In this document: positions 1 to 5,498 of the stretch, piece after piece
Layout of the letters: every line of letters starts with the position of its first letter
Numbering within the stretch: position 1 is the stretch's first letter
Assembly: GCA_021812825.1 (NCBI GenBank)
Contig: JAKAMO010000064.1
Coordinates: 1-16,000 of the forward strand
Direction: 5' to 3'
DNA length: 16,000 nucleotides
DNA from: a bacterium
GTDB lineage: Bacteria; Elusimicrobiota; Elusimicrobia; Elusimicrobiales; UBA9959
The notes under the pieces: generated by a model
What the model was told of the DNA's origin: nothing
What the model saw: the letters and a program-made list of their open reading frames with translations, nothing else
Database searches by the model: none
Program-made: the position numbers and the translations under genes

Positions 1-1
1 C

Positions 2-1018
2 CTGGATACTTCCCGCGGCCTGCAGGGCGGAGTGGAGATGGCCGCCAAGATAGGCATGCCGCTGCTCCTTATCTTCGGGATAGTGCTGGCCATTCGCGGC
101 GTCACGCTGACCGCAGGCGACCACGGAGCCGTCTTCAGCGGCGTCGTGGGCCTTAACTACCTCTGGACCCCCAATTTCAGCTCCATCTGGGACCCGGTGG
201 TCTGGCGCAACGCGGCCGGGCAGATCTTCTTCACGCTGTCGCTCGGCATGGGCAGCATACACTGCTACGCCGCCTACGTGAAGTACAAGGACGACATAGC
301 GCTGAACGCGATGAGCGCCGGCTGGATGAACGAGTTCGTGGAGGTGGTGCTGGGCTCGGCCGTCATCATCCCGATAGCCGTGGGCTATATCGGGGTGGAC
401 AAGGTCGTGGAGATGACCAAGGGCGGCAGCGGCTTCGGCATCGGCTTCATGACGCTGCCGTACCTCTTCACGCAGTGGGGGCCGGCCCTTTCCGCCGCGG
501 CCGGCATCATGTGGTTCGGCCTGCTGTTCTTCGCCGGGATAACCTCGTCGCTGGCCATGGGCACGCCGGTGATGGCCTTCCTCGAGGACAATTTCGGCTG
601 GCAGCGCCGCAACGGCGCTATAGCCTTCGGCCTGGCGGTGCTGCTGCTCGGCATCCCGTCCGTGCTTTCCCAGGACGCTTTCAACGAGTTCGACTACTGG
701 GCCGGCACAGTGGCGCTGGTGATATTCTCCCTGCTGGAGATAATCCTGTTCGCCTGGGTGTTCGGCATGGAGAAGGGCTGGAAGGAGATCACGCACGGGG
801 CCGACATGAAGGTCCCCGAGGCTTTCCGCTTCACTATCCGCTATATCACGCCGGTATTCCTGCTGGTGGTCTTCGTCGGGAGCCTTCCAGAGGTCTGGCA
901 TAACCTGACCAGGCAGATCACCGCCCAGGTGGCGCTGGCGCGCGGCCTGATGGCCGCGCTGTTCGCGGCGCTGTCCTGGCTGGTCTGGCTGGCCGGCAAA
1001 AAGAAGGTGAGATCATGA
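2..1018 (+). CDS. Sodium-dependent amino-acid transporter of the NSS/SNF (LeuT) family, 5'-truncated by the window edge
   Basis: Inner-membrane symporter coupling sodium entry to uptake of an amino acid or similar small amine. The reading frame is open back to base 2 without a stop, so the N-terminal half (about TM1-TM4) lies outside the window; the GTG at 32 is internal, not the true start. The visible part aligns with LeuT from TM5 to TM12. The TM6 motif GQIFFTLSLG (from about nt 218) carries the Thr/Ser used for substrate and sodium binding. An Asn follows in SAGWMNE (LeuT N286 position). TM8 has AGITSSLAMG (about nt 533), holding the Na2-site Thr-Ser pair. The C-terminus KKKVRS is cytoplasmic and basic. 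The stop overlaps the start of the next gene (ATGA), indicating translational coupling to a MetS-like small subunit. Substrate cannot be read from the sequence; methionine/alanine is suggested only by that partner. Confidence 0.95.
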   Translation: MDTSRGLQGGVEMAAKIGMPLLLIFGIVLAIRGVTLTAGDHGAVFSGVVGLNYLWTPNFSSIWDPVVWRNAAGQIFFTLSLGMGSIHCYAAYVKYKDDIALNAMSAGWMNEFVEVVLGSAVIIPIAVGYIGVDKVVEMTKGGSGFGIGFMTLPYLFTQWGPALSAAAGIMWFGLLFFAGITSSLAMGTPVMAFLEDNFGWQRRNGAIAFGLAVLLLGIPSVLSQDAFNEFDYWAGTVALVIFSLLEIILFAWVFGMEKGWKEITHGADMKVPEAFRFTIRYITPVFLLVVFVGSLPEVWHNLTRQITAQVALARGLMAALFAALSWLVWLAGKKKVRS

Positions 1019-1158
1019 GCAGCAGCGCGCTTCTGATGATGGTGCTCGCCGAGGGCACGATAACCGTCATGACGGTATATTTCTTCTGGAAGGTCCTGAC
1101 CATCCCGCCGAAGCCCGAACCGGATTCTTACGCCGGGAACGACGAGGAACCCCGCTAG
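1015..1158 (+). CDS. MetS-like small subunit of an NSS transporter (47 aa)
   Basis: A 47-residue membrane microprotein starting MSSSALLMMVLAEG. Residues 5-27 form one hydrophobic segment, followed by a charged, proline-rich tail (IPPKPEPDS). In known MetPS-type systems a tiny single-TM protein with an N-terminal S-x-x-MM-hydrophobic pattern is encoded directly after the NSS transporter gene and is needed for methionine/alanine uptake. Length, N-terminal pattern and position all match. The ATG overlaps the transporter stop codon by four bases (ATGA), and AAGGTGA at 1004-1010, inside the end of the transporter gene, is a suitable ribosome binding site. The stop lies one base from the end of the convergent reductase gene. 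The family assignment comes from pattern and context because the protein is too short for a strong similarity argument. Confidence 0.8.
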   Translation: MSSSALLMMVLAEGTITVMTVYFFWKVLTIPPKPEPDSYAGNDEEPR

Positions 1159-1159
1159 G

Positions 1160-2374
1160 TCAGAGCCACCTGGAGGGGGAATAGCGGCCGGTGACGGCCC
1201 GCGATAGCGCCTGCCGGAGCATCTGCCAGCCCCAGCCCAGCGGCGCGTACAGCCGCAGGAAGGAGAAGATGTCCCTCACTATCGCCCGCCTCTCGGCGGG
1301 CGTTTTTTTCTTCAGCGCGCCGCGGAAATCCGCCTCGTGCGGCCTGCCGTAGACTATCTTCAGCGGGTTCCACTGGTCCGAGCAGCGGCGCACCTCGGAC
1401 TGTATCATGCTGCGGTAAAGCGACTGTATGTCGGCGCCTCTGCGGAAGGATTCCGCCGCCGCCTCCCCGGCGATAGCTCCCGAGTGCAGCGCGCAGCTCA
1501 TGCCCTCGGCTATCATGTTGAAGAAGCCGGCCGCCTGGCCGGTGACAAGCGCGTTCCCTTTGCCGAAGACGTAGCGGTTGATGAGCGAGGGACCGAAGTT
1601 GGCCGTGACGATCTCGGTATCCTCGCCGGGGCCCAGCTCCACGCCGTGGCGGTCGCGGAGATAGCTCGTGACCCGCTCGTGGCGCGGGTCGAAGGCGTCC
1701 CCGCTCTTGAAGCCGACGCCTACTATCTGCCGCCCGTCGCGCGCGTGGCTCCAGGTATAGTGCCCCAGCTCCGGGTGGAACCAGAAATGGAAGTAGTCCT
1801 GGTCCAGCGGACAGGACTTTATCTCGTGGAACTTCTGCCCGACCACGAACCAGGGTATGCTCTGCGCGTAGCCCGGGTAGAGCGCCTTGACCACGGCCAT
1901 GCGCGGGCCGTCCGCGCCTATCACGCAGCGGGCCTCGTAGCGGAGCTCCTCGCCGTTCCGTTTGGCGGAGACCGTCACCTTCTTCCCGTCGTCGGTCAGC
2001 CCGGTGAACTCCGTGCCGGCGTGTATCGCGGCGCCGCTGCGGCGGGCCATCCAGTTGTCGCAGAACTTGCGGTACAGGTGCGGCGTGGGGCCGCCGTCGA
2101 ATTCCATCGGCAGCGACGGGGCGGCGGGGAAATGGAAGATAACCCCGCGGCAGTACTGGGGAGCGTGCATCGTCTCGTCCGGCAGCGGTCCGAAGTTCTC
2201 TATCAGGAAGCGGTGCCCGCGGGGGGAGACTATGCCGCTGCAGGGCTTGTGGCGCGGCAGGGCCAGGCGCTCCAGGATCACGGCCTCGTAGCCGGCGTCG
2301 GTGAGGCGTTTGGCCGCGGCGGCACCGGAGGGGCCGGAGCCTACCACAATGGCGTCCGCCTTTACTGTCCTCAC
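1160..2374 (-). CDS. Geranylgeranyl-reductase-family FAD-dependent oxidoreductase
   Basis: A 404-residue flavoprotein of the geranylgeranyl reductase / p-hydroxybenzoate hydroxylase fold; family members reduce isoprenoid double bonds or oxidise aromatic and lipid substrates. The N-terminal Rossmann motif GSGPSGAAAAKRL (residues 12-24) with Glu35 binds the FAD adenosine part. KPCSG (43-47) is the family's cysteine motif near the flavin. GADGP (153-157) is the second FAD motif, and GQAAGFFNMIAEGM (279-292) contacts the flavin. LGHYTWSH (203-210) sits where geranylgeranyl reductases have their Y-x-W substrate-site motif. Length is normal for the family. The start is GTG at 2374, overlapping the stop of the upstream Fe-S gene by four bases, with GGAG five bases upstream. 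It is the last gene of the three-gene redox operon. Substrate is unknown: a polyprenyl quinone, polyprenyl phosphate or archaeal-like lipid chain are all possible. Confidence 0.88.
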   Translation of the reverse strand: MRTVKADAIVVGSGPSGAAAAKRLTDAGYEAVILERLALPRHKPCSGIVSPRGHRFLIENFGPLPDETMHAPQYCRGVIFHFPAAPSLPMEFDGGPTPHLYRKFCDNWMARRSGAAIHAGTEFTGLTDDGKKVTVSAKRNGEELRYEARCVIGADGPRMAVVKALYPGYAQSIPWFVVGQKFHEIKSCPLDQDYFHFWFHPELGHYTWSHARDGRQIVGVGFKSGDAFDPRHERVTSYLRDRHGVELGPGEDTEIVTANFGPSLINRYVFGKGNALVTGQAAGFFNMIAEGMSCALHSGAIAGEAAAESFRRGADIQSLYRSMIQSEVRRCSDQWNPLKIVYGRPHEADFRGALKKKTPAERRAIVRDIFSFLRLYAPLGWGWQMLRQALSRAVTGRYSPSRWL

Positions 2375-3309
2375 AGGAGCTCCGAGACGTGGATGACGGA
2401 AGGCGCCCCAGCGGCGCGCAGCGCGTCCATGTCCTCCGCGGATTCGGCCACTACCCGCGCGGGCGAGCCGGCCTTCCCAAGCAGCCAGCGGGCCTGGGAG
2501 GCGTCGTCGAAGTTCCCCGCCAGGCGGCTCTTCTGCGCCCGGGTGGGCCCGGCAGGCATGGCCGCGCGCTGCAGCGTGGTGCTCATAGCGCAGCCGGAGC
2601 TTTTTCGGATGGAGTCGTAGAACTTGACCAGGCGGGCCTGGTCGGAATTGAAGGCGCGGGCGTCCACCACGTAGAAGTCTCCGGGCTTAAGGACCTTGCG
2701 GCCCCCCGCGGAAAGCACGGCCTCGCCGATGCCGACGGCTTTTACGCCGGGGAACCAGGCGCGCAGATAGCGCAGCAAGAAGCCCTCGCCGGCTACGAAA
2801 GCGGCCGCGCCGGCGGCCGACGCCAGGGCCGCGGCCACCGCCTCCCGGGAGGGCGTCAGGCCGGCGTCTATATCGGCCCCGAGGGCCGAGAGGGAATCGT
2901 CAGGCGACACGGTGAAACCTGTCTTCCCCAAGGCGGAGCCTGCCTTGGCCAGCAATTGCGCCTCGGAGCGCAGCGCGGAGCCGGGGAGGAAAAGCTTGCG
3001 TCCGGAGGCCGTGAACGGGGAGCCTTTGGGCGCAGTCTGCGCAGCCTTGCGGCCTAGCCCGGCCCTCAGCGAGGCGGTCAGGGTCAGCGTGTCCACGCCC
3101 GAAGGGCAGACCGGGGCGCAGGAGCCGCAGAGCAGGCAGGCCTCCAGCGACTCGCGTATGTCCTGGGGCGTAGCGCCGGCCTGGAGCGCCTTGGCCCGCC
3201 CGGCGTTGGTCATCATCAGGTCGTGCGTCTGAGCCCAGACGGGGCAGGACAGGACGCAGACCGCGCAGCCGGTGCAACTCTCGTGTCCGTTCTTCTTGTT
3301 CTTTTTCAT
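2371..3309 (-). CDS. Protein with two [4Fe-4S] clusters, GlcF/HdrC-like N-terminus
   Basis: A 312-residue soluble iron-sulfur protein, probably an electron carrier between its operon partners. Two cluster-binding motifs of the C-x2-C-x2-C-x3-C-P type are visible: Cys12/15/18/22 and Cys58/61/64/68. The 35-residue spacing between them is typical of the ferredoxin domain in GlcF, GlpC and HdrC proteins. Those families then carry CCG (cysteine-rich) domains; no CCG motif is seen here and only one further cysteine (240) occurs, so the remaining 240 residues either form a degenerate version or an unrelated domain. The region DFYVVDARAF to TTLQRAA (211-249) resembles the structural core of such domains without their cysteines. 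ATG at 3309 lies two bases after the stop of the FAD oxidase, with no clear Shine-Dalgarno, consistent with translational coupling. Confidence 0.8.
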   Translation of the reverse strand: MKKNKKNGHESCTGCAVCVLSCPVWAQTHDLMMTNAGRAKALQAGATPQDIRESLEACLLCGSCAPVCPSGVDTLTLTASLRAGLGRKAAQTAPKGSPFTASGRKLFLPGSALRSEAQLLAKAGSALGKTGFTVSPDDSLSALGADIDAGLTPSREAVAAALASAAGAAAFVAGEGFLLRYLRAWFPGVKAVGIGEAVLSAGGRKVLKPGDFYVVDARAFNSDQARLVKFYDSIRKSSGCAMSTTLQRAAMPAGPTRAQKSRLAGNFDDASQARWLLGKAGSPARVVAESAEDMDALRAAGAPSVIHVSELL

Positions 3310-3311
3310 GG

Positions 3312-4850
3312 TCAGAATATCACGTCGGGGTTGAGTATCATGGCCGGGTCGGCCTCGCGCTTCATCGCCAGGTGCCGGTCCACCACCTCGTCCCCGAAGA
3401 CGCGGCGGATATAGCCCTTCATCACCCCGCCGAAGCGGTAGTAGCTCGTCTTCATGTCTGCGCCGATGTCGTAGATCTCGTTCTTGAAGTTCTGCAGGTA
3501 GTCGCGGCTGTACTCCTTTCCCTCGAGCATCGGCTCGAACTCGCAGCCGTAGGCGTAGCCCTCGGCGTCGGGCGGCACGCAGGACATCTCGTAGCGCGGA
3601 AGCCGGCCGCGCAGCTTTATGCCCACGCAGTACAGCGTGTAGTGGTCGAAATATTTCTTGCAGACGGCATTGCCGCGCAGTATGGCCTCCACGAACTTCC
3701 CTTCGCTGGTGGCCAGGTCCGGGATGACCATTTTTTTTCCGCCCCAGAACTTCCAGACGGCGTTACTGAAGACCACGGTGCGGTCCACGATCTTGCCCTT
3801 CTCCATGTGGTGGGAGGGGAAGAACTCCGGCTGCATGGTGTTCTTGCGGTCCAGCAGATAGAGCGCTTCGCGGAATTTCCAGGGGCGCAGGGCGTAGTGA
3901 GCGGCCATGCGCAGAGCGAACCCCGCTTCTCCGTGGCCGCGCATCCTGGCGCGCCAGGCGCTGAGAAATGACTTCTCGCGTTCGTCGGAGTCGAAGGCTA
4001 CCAGCAGGTTGATGGCCTTGTCCATTATGGTCAGGATGCCGCAGTAGTCGGCGGCGTCCGCCTTTATCAGCATCTTCAGGTCTTCCATCGCGAGCGTCAG
4101 CGAGCTGTAGTAGAGGTAGTGCATCGTGATGGGAGCGAACCTGCGGACCTTCAGCTCCGCCTCTGTTATCACGCCGAATTGCCCGTAGCCCAGCAGGACG
4201 CGCTCGAACAGCTCGGGGTTCAGGTCTTCCGAACATTCCTTTATCTCGCCGGTGGGGGTGACAACTTTAAGCCGGACGGCCTGGTCCGCGCTGCAGCCGA
4301 GGCGGGGGGAATTGATGTCTATGCCGCCGACCTGCAGCGTGCCGCCGACGGACGAGGTCATGTTGAGGGGAGCGGAGAGATAGTCCAGGCCTTCGCGGCG
4401 CAGGGCCTCGGCCAGGGAATGCCAGTAGATGCCGGCCTCGGTGCGCACGGTCATCTTTGCGGGGTCTATGGAAAGGACCTTGCTCATGCCGCGCATGTCC
4501 AGCAGCAGGCCGCCGTAGGCTACGGTCTCGCCCTCGGTGGTCAGCCCGCCGCCGCGCGTCGTCACGGGAACGCGGTAGCGCTGGGCGGCCTTCAGTATCC
4601 CGGACACCTGTTCCGAGGTGCGAGCCAGCGCTACGCCGTGCGGCATGCCGCAGGCGAGTCCGCCGCTGTCCACCGAATAGACGGCGAGCACCGGCTTCTT
4701 CTCGGTCACTTCCACTCCAGTCGCGCGCAAGGCGGAGACGAAATCCGCCCAACCCTCGCCGTTCCAGCGGCGGGGATTGGTCTGCATCCTCGGGATGTCC
4801 CTGAGGGATTCTGTTGCCATAGCCGCTGACGATGAGGTTGTCGTGGTCAC
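3312..4850 (-). CDS. FAD-linked oxidase (FAD_binding_4 / GlcD-like family)
   Basis: Flavoprotein dehydrogenase of the PCMH (vanillyl-alcohol oxidase/GlcD) fold, about 512 residues. Visible FAD-binding signatures: TTRGGGLTTEG (about 97-107), YGGLLLDMRGM (112-122), SSVGGTLQVGGIDINSPRLG (166-185) and VVTPTGEI. The C-terminal MILNPDVIF matches the family's ending (ILNPGVIF). Many relatives have His in RGGGH/S for covalent FAD; here that position is Leu, so FAD is probably non-covalent. Start: the frame is open to a GTG at 4907, but GTG at 4850 has AGGAG at the right distance and a likely promoter begins downstream of 4907, so 4850 is preferred; ATG 4820 is a further option. It is the first gene of an operon with an Fe-S protein and a geranylgeranyl-reductase-like protein, a GlcD-GlcF-like pairing. 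Substrate is unknown. Confidence 0.87.
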   Translation of the reverse strand: MTTTTSSSAAMATESLRDIPRMQTNPRRWNGEGWADFVSALRATGVEVTEKKPVLAVYSVDSGGLACGMPHGVALARTSEQVSGILKAAQRYRVPVTTRGGGLTTEGETVAYGGLLLDMRGMSKVLSIDPAKMTVRTEAGIYWHSLAEALRREGLDYLSAPLNMTSSVGGTLQVGGIDINSPRLGCSADQAVRLKVVTPTGEIKECSEDLNPELFERVLLGYGQFGVITEAELKVRRFAPITMHYLYYSSLTLAMEDLKMLIKADAADYCGILTIMDKAINLLVAFDSDEREKSFLSAWRARMRGHGEAGFALRMAAHYALRPWKFREALYLLDRKNTMQPEFFPSHHMEKGKIVDRTVVFSNAVWKFWGGKKMVIPDLATSEGKFVEAILRGNAVCKKYFDHYTLYCVGIKLRGRLPRYEMSCVPPDAEGYAYGCEFEPMLEGKEYSRDYLQNFKNEIYDIGADMKTSYYRFGGVMKGYIRRVFGDEVVDRHLAMKREADPAMILNPDVIF

Positions 4851-4855
4851 GGGCG

Positions 4856-4860
4856 CTCCT
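4856..4860 (-). promoter_or_regulatory. Ribosome binding site that decides the FAD oxidase start
   Basis: On the minus strand AGGAG lies five bases (CGCCC) before GTG at 4850-4848. Neither the upstream GTG at 4907 nor ATG at 4820 has a comparable site, so this element supports the 4850 start. Confidence 0.65.
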
Positions 4861-4883
4861 GAACCGGAAAATGCGGACTCATG

Positions 4884-4891
4884 ATAATATA
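4884..4891 (-). promoter_or_regulatory. Probable -10 region for the redox operon
   Basis: The minus strand reads TATATTAT here, an AT-rich island in GC-rich sequence. Two overlapping -10-like hexamers (TATATT and TATTAT) would start a transcript near 4877, about 27 bases before the GTG at 4850. No convincing -35 box is seen: the matching position is GC-rich, although a T-run (TTTTTT) lies just upstream. Confidence 0.4.
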
Positions 4892-4923
4892 CAAAAAATG
4901 GCGGCACCGGGCCCGGCAGTTTT

Positions 4924-4932
4924 TGCTATACT
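4924..4932 (+). promoter_or_regulatory. Extended -10 promoter for the small lipoprotein gene
   Basis: TGCTATACT is a TGn-extended -10 element with TATACT (5 of 6 to consensus). A transcript would start near 4939, about ten bases before the ATG at 4949. No -35 box is visible, which extended -10 promoters tolerate. It faces away from the redox operon promoter, so 4870-4940 is a divergent control region. Confidence 0.45.
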
Positions 4933-4948
4933 CACCGTGGGGGGAGTT

Positions 4949-5095
4949 ATGATACAAATGAGGCTTTTCGGACCCGCGCTGGCGGCCCTTATATTCCTAT
5001 TAGGCTGCGCCGCGCTCAGGTCGAAGGTGGCGGTGAAGGCGCAGGAGTCGCCGCCCTGCGACTATTCCGACTCCGGCTGCGTGCAAAGGAAGTAG
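4949..5095 (+). CDS. Very small lipoprotein (48 aa)
   Basis: A 48-residue protein with a lipoprotein signal peptide: basic start (MIQMR), hydrophobic stretch FGPALAALIFLLG, then lipobox LLGC with the lipidated cysteine at residue 20. The mature chain is only about 29 residues, starts CAALRSK and contains two more cysteines (CDYSDSGC) six residues apart that could form a disulfide. GGGGGGAG at 4939-4946 serves as ribosome binding site; it is close to ATG 4949 and eleven bases from a second in-frame ATG at 4958, so either could be used and both keep the lipobox. The frame is open further upstream to 4832, but that would run through the promoter and antisense to the FAD oxidase leader. No family is recognised; it would be anchored in a membrane facing the periplasm. 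Confidence 0.6.
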   Translation: MIQMRLFGPALAALIFLLGCAALRSKVAVKAQESPPCDYSDSGCVQRK

Positions 5096-5148
5096 ACGCG
5101 GCCGGGCCCGGCGCTCGCTCATGCGCGGGCGCGGGGGAAGAGGGACCT

Positions 5149-5210
5149 CCGGCTTCAGCCGGCGAAGAACTCGTAGCGCACACAGTGCGCTCCTCGAACA
5201 TTCTTCGCCG
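5149..5210. repeat. Nested inverted-repeat element in the gene-free stretch 5096-5371
   Basis: Three stems lie in 62 bases. First is CCGGC-TTCA-GCCGG (5149-5162). Second is a long outer stem CGGCGAAGAA (5160-5169) pairing with TTCTTCGCCG (5201-5210), ten perfect base pairs. Inside it is AGCGCAC-ACA-GTGCGCT (5175-5191), seven perfect pairs with a three-base loop. The first and outer stems share 5160-5162, so they would compete. The sequence codes for nothing convincing. It could be a structured 3' UTR of the lipoprotein mRNA, a small RNA, or one copy of a dispersed intergenic palindromic repeat; nothing here decides between these. Another hairpin, AGGCGG/CCGCCT (5224-5242), follows. Confidence 0.6.
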
Positions 5211-5294
5211 CCGCCCTAATGATAGGCGGTACGCTTCCGCCTGCGGTCCCTGCGCCCACAAATCGCTCGCGCCAACCCCGCCCGCGCCGTGACC

Positions 5295-5320
5295 GCCGTT
5301 GCCATGTGGCACGGCTTCTT
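5295..5320 (+). terminator. Terminator-like hairpin upstream of tRNA-Thr
   Basis: GCCG-T-TGCC-ATGT-GGCA-CGGC (5295-5315) forms an eight-pair GC-rich stem with one bulged T and a four-base loop, followed by TTCTT. The U-tract is short and interrupted, so this is a weak intrinsic terminator. It would end the transcript carrying the lipoprotein and the palindromic element before the tRNA promoter. Confidence 0.35.
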
Positions 5321-5334
5321 GTGTGCGCCCGGCT

Positions 5335-5362
5335 TTGCTTTCCCTGTAAAATTATTTATAAT
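5335..5362 (+). promoter_or_regulatory. Promoter of tRNA-Thr
   Basis: A perfect -10 TATAAT at 5357-5362 sits in an AT-rich island. A partial -35 TTGCTT lies at 5335-5340 with a 16-base spacer. Predicted start near 5369 is three bases before the first tRNA base, a common arrangement for stable RNA genes. Confidence 0.7.
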
Positions 5363-5371
5363 TAATGCGGT

Positions 5372-5443
5372 GCCGAGGTAGCTCAACGGTAGAGCACTCG
5401 CTTCGTAAGCGATAGGTTGTGGGTTCAAGTCCCATCCTCGGCT
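5372..5443 (+). tRNA. tRNA-Thr (anticodon CGT)
   Basis: Complete cloverleaf: acceptor stem GCCGAGG/CCTCGGC (5372-5378 with 5436-5442); D arm GCTC/GAGC; anticodon loop TTCGTAA with anticodon CGT after the invariant T33, reading ACG; T arm GTGGG-TTCAAGT-CCCAT; discriminator T at 5443. The outermost pair of the anticodon stem (27-43) is a C/T mismatch; the other four are Watson-Crick. G1-C72 and C2-G71 agree with bacterial threonine tRNA identity. The 3' CCA is not encoded and must be added by CCA transferase. No other tRNA lies beside it. Confidence 0.95.
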
Positions 5444-5498
5444 TAATATTTCTTCGCGGTCGCAAGTTCCTTATCACTCCGCCTCCTACCTCCCGATC

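Noticed and set aside
1337..2620. A 427-codon open frame on the plus strand
   Set aside because: It runs antisense to the reductase and Fe-S genes, whose cofactor motifs are unmistakable; composition is typical of a shadow frame.
4851..4907. An upstream GTG start for the FAD oxidase (19 extra residues)
   Set aside because: The extension would overlap the likely promoter, has no ribosome binding site and reads MPPFFVYYHE without family similarity; GTG 4850 has AGGAG at ideal distance.
4832..4948. A longer version of the small lipoprotein starting at 4832
   Set aside because: It would bury the signal peptide 39 residues inside the protein and cross the extended -10 promoter.
4905..5112. Two GC palindromes, CCGGGCCCGG (4907-4916) and GCCGGGCCCGGC (5101-5112), flanking the lipoprotein gene like element ends
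   Set aside because: The shared core is short and expected in GC-rich DNA. No target-site duplication, transposase or further matching sequence was seen.
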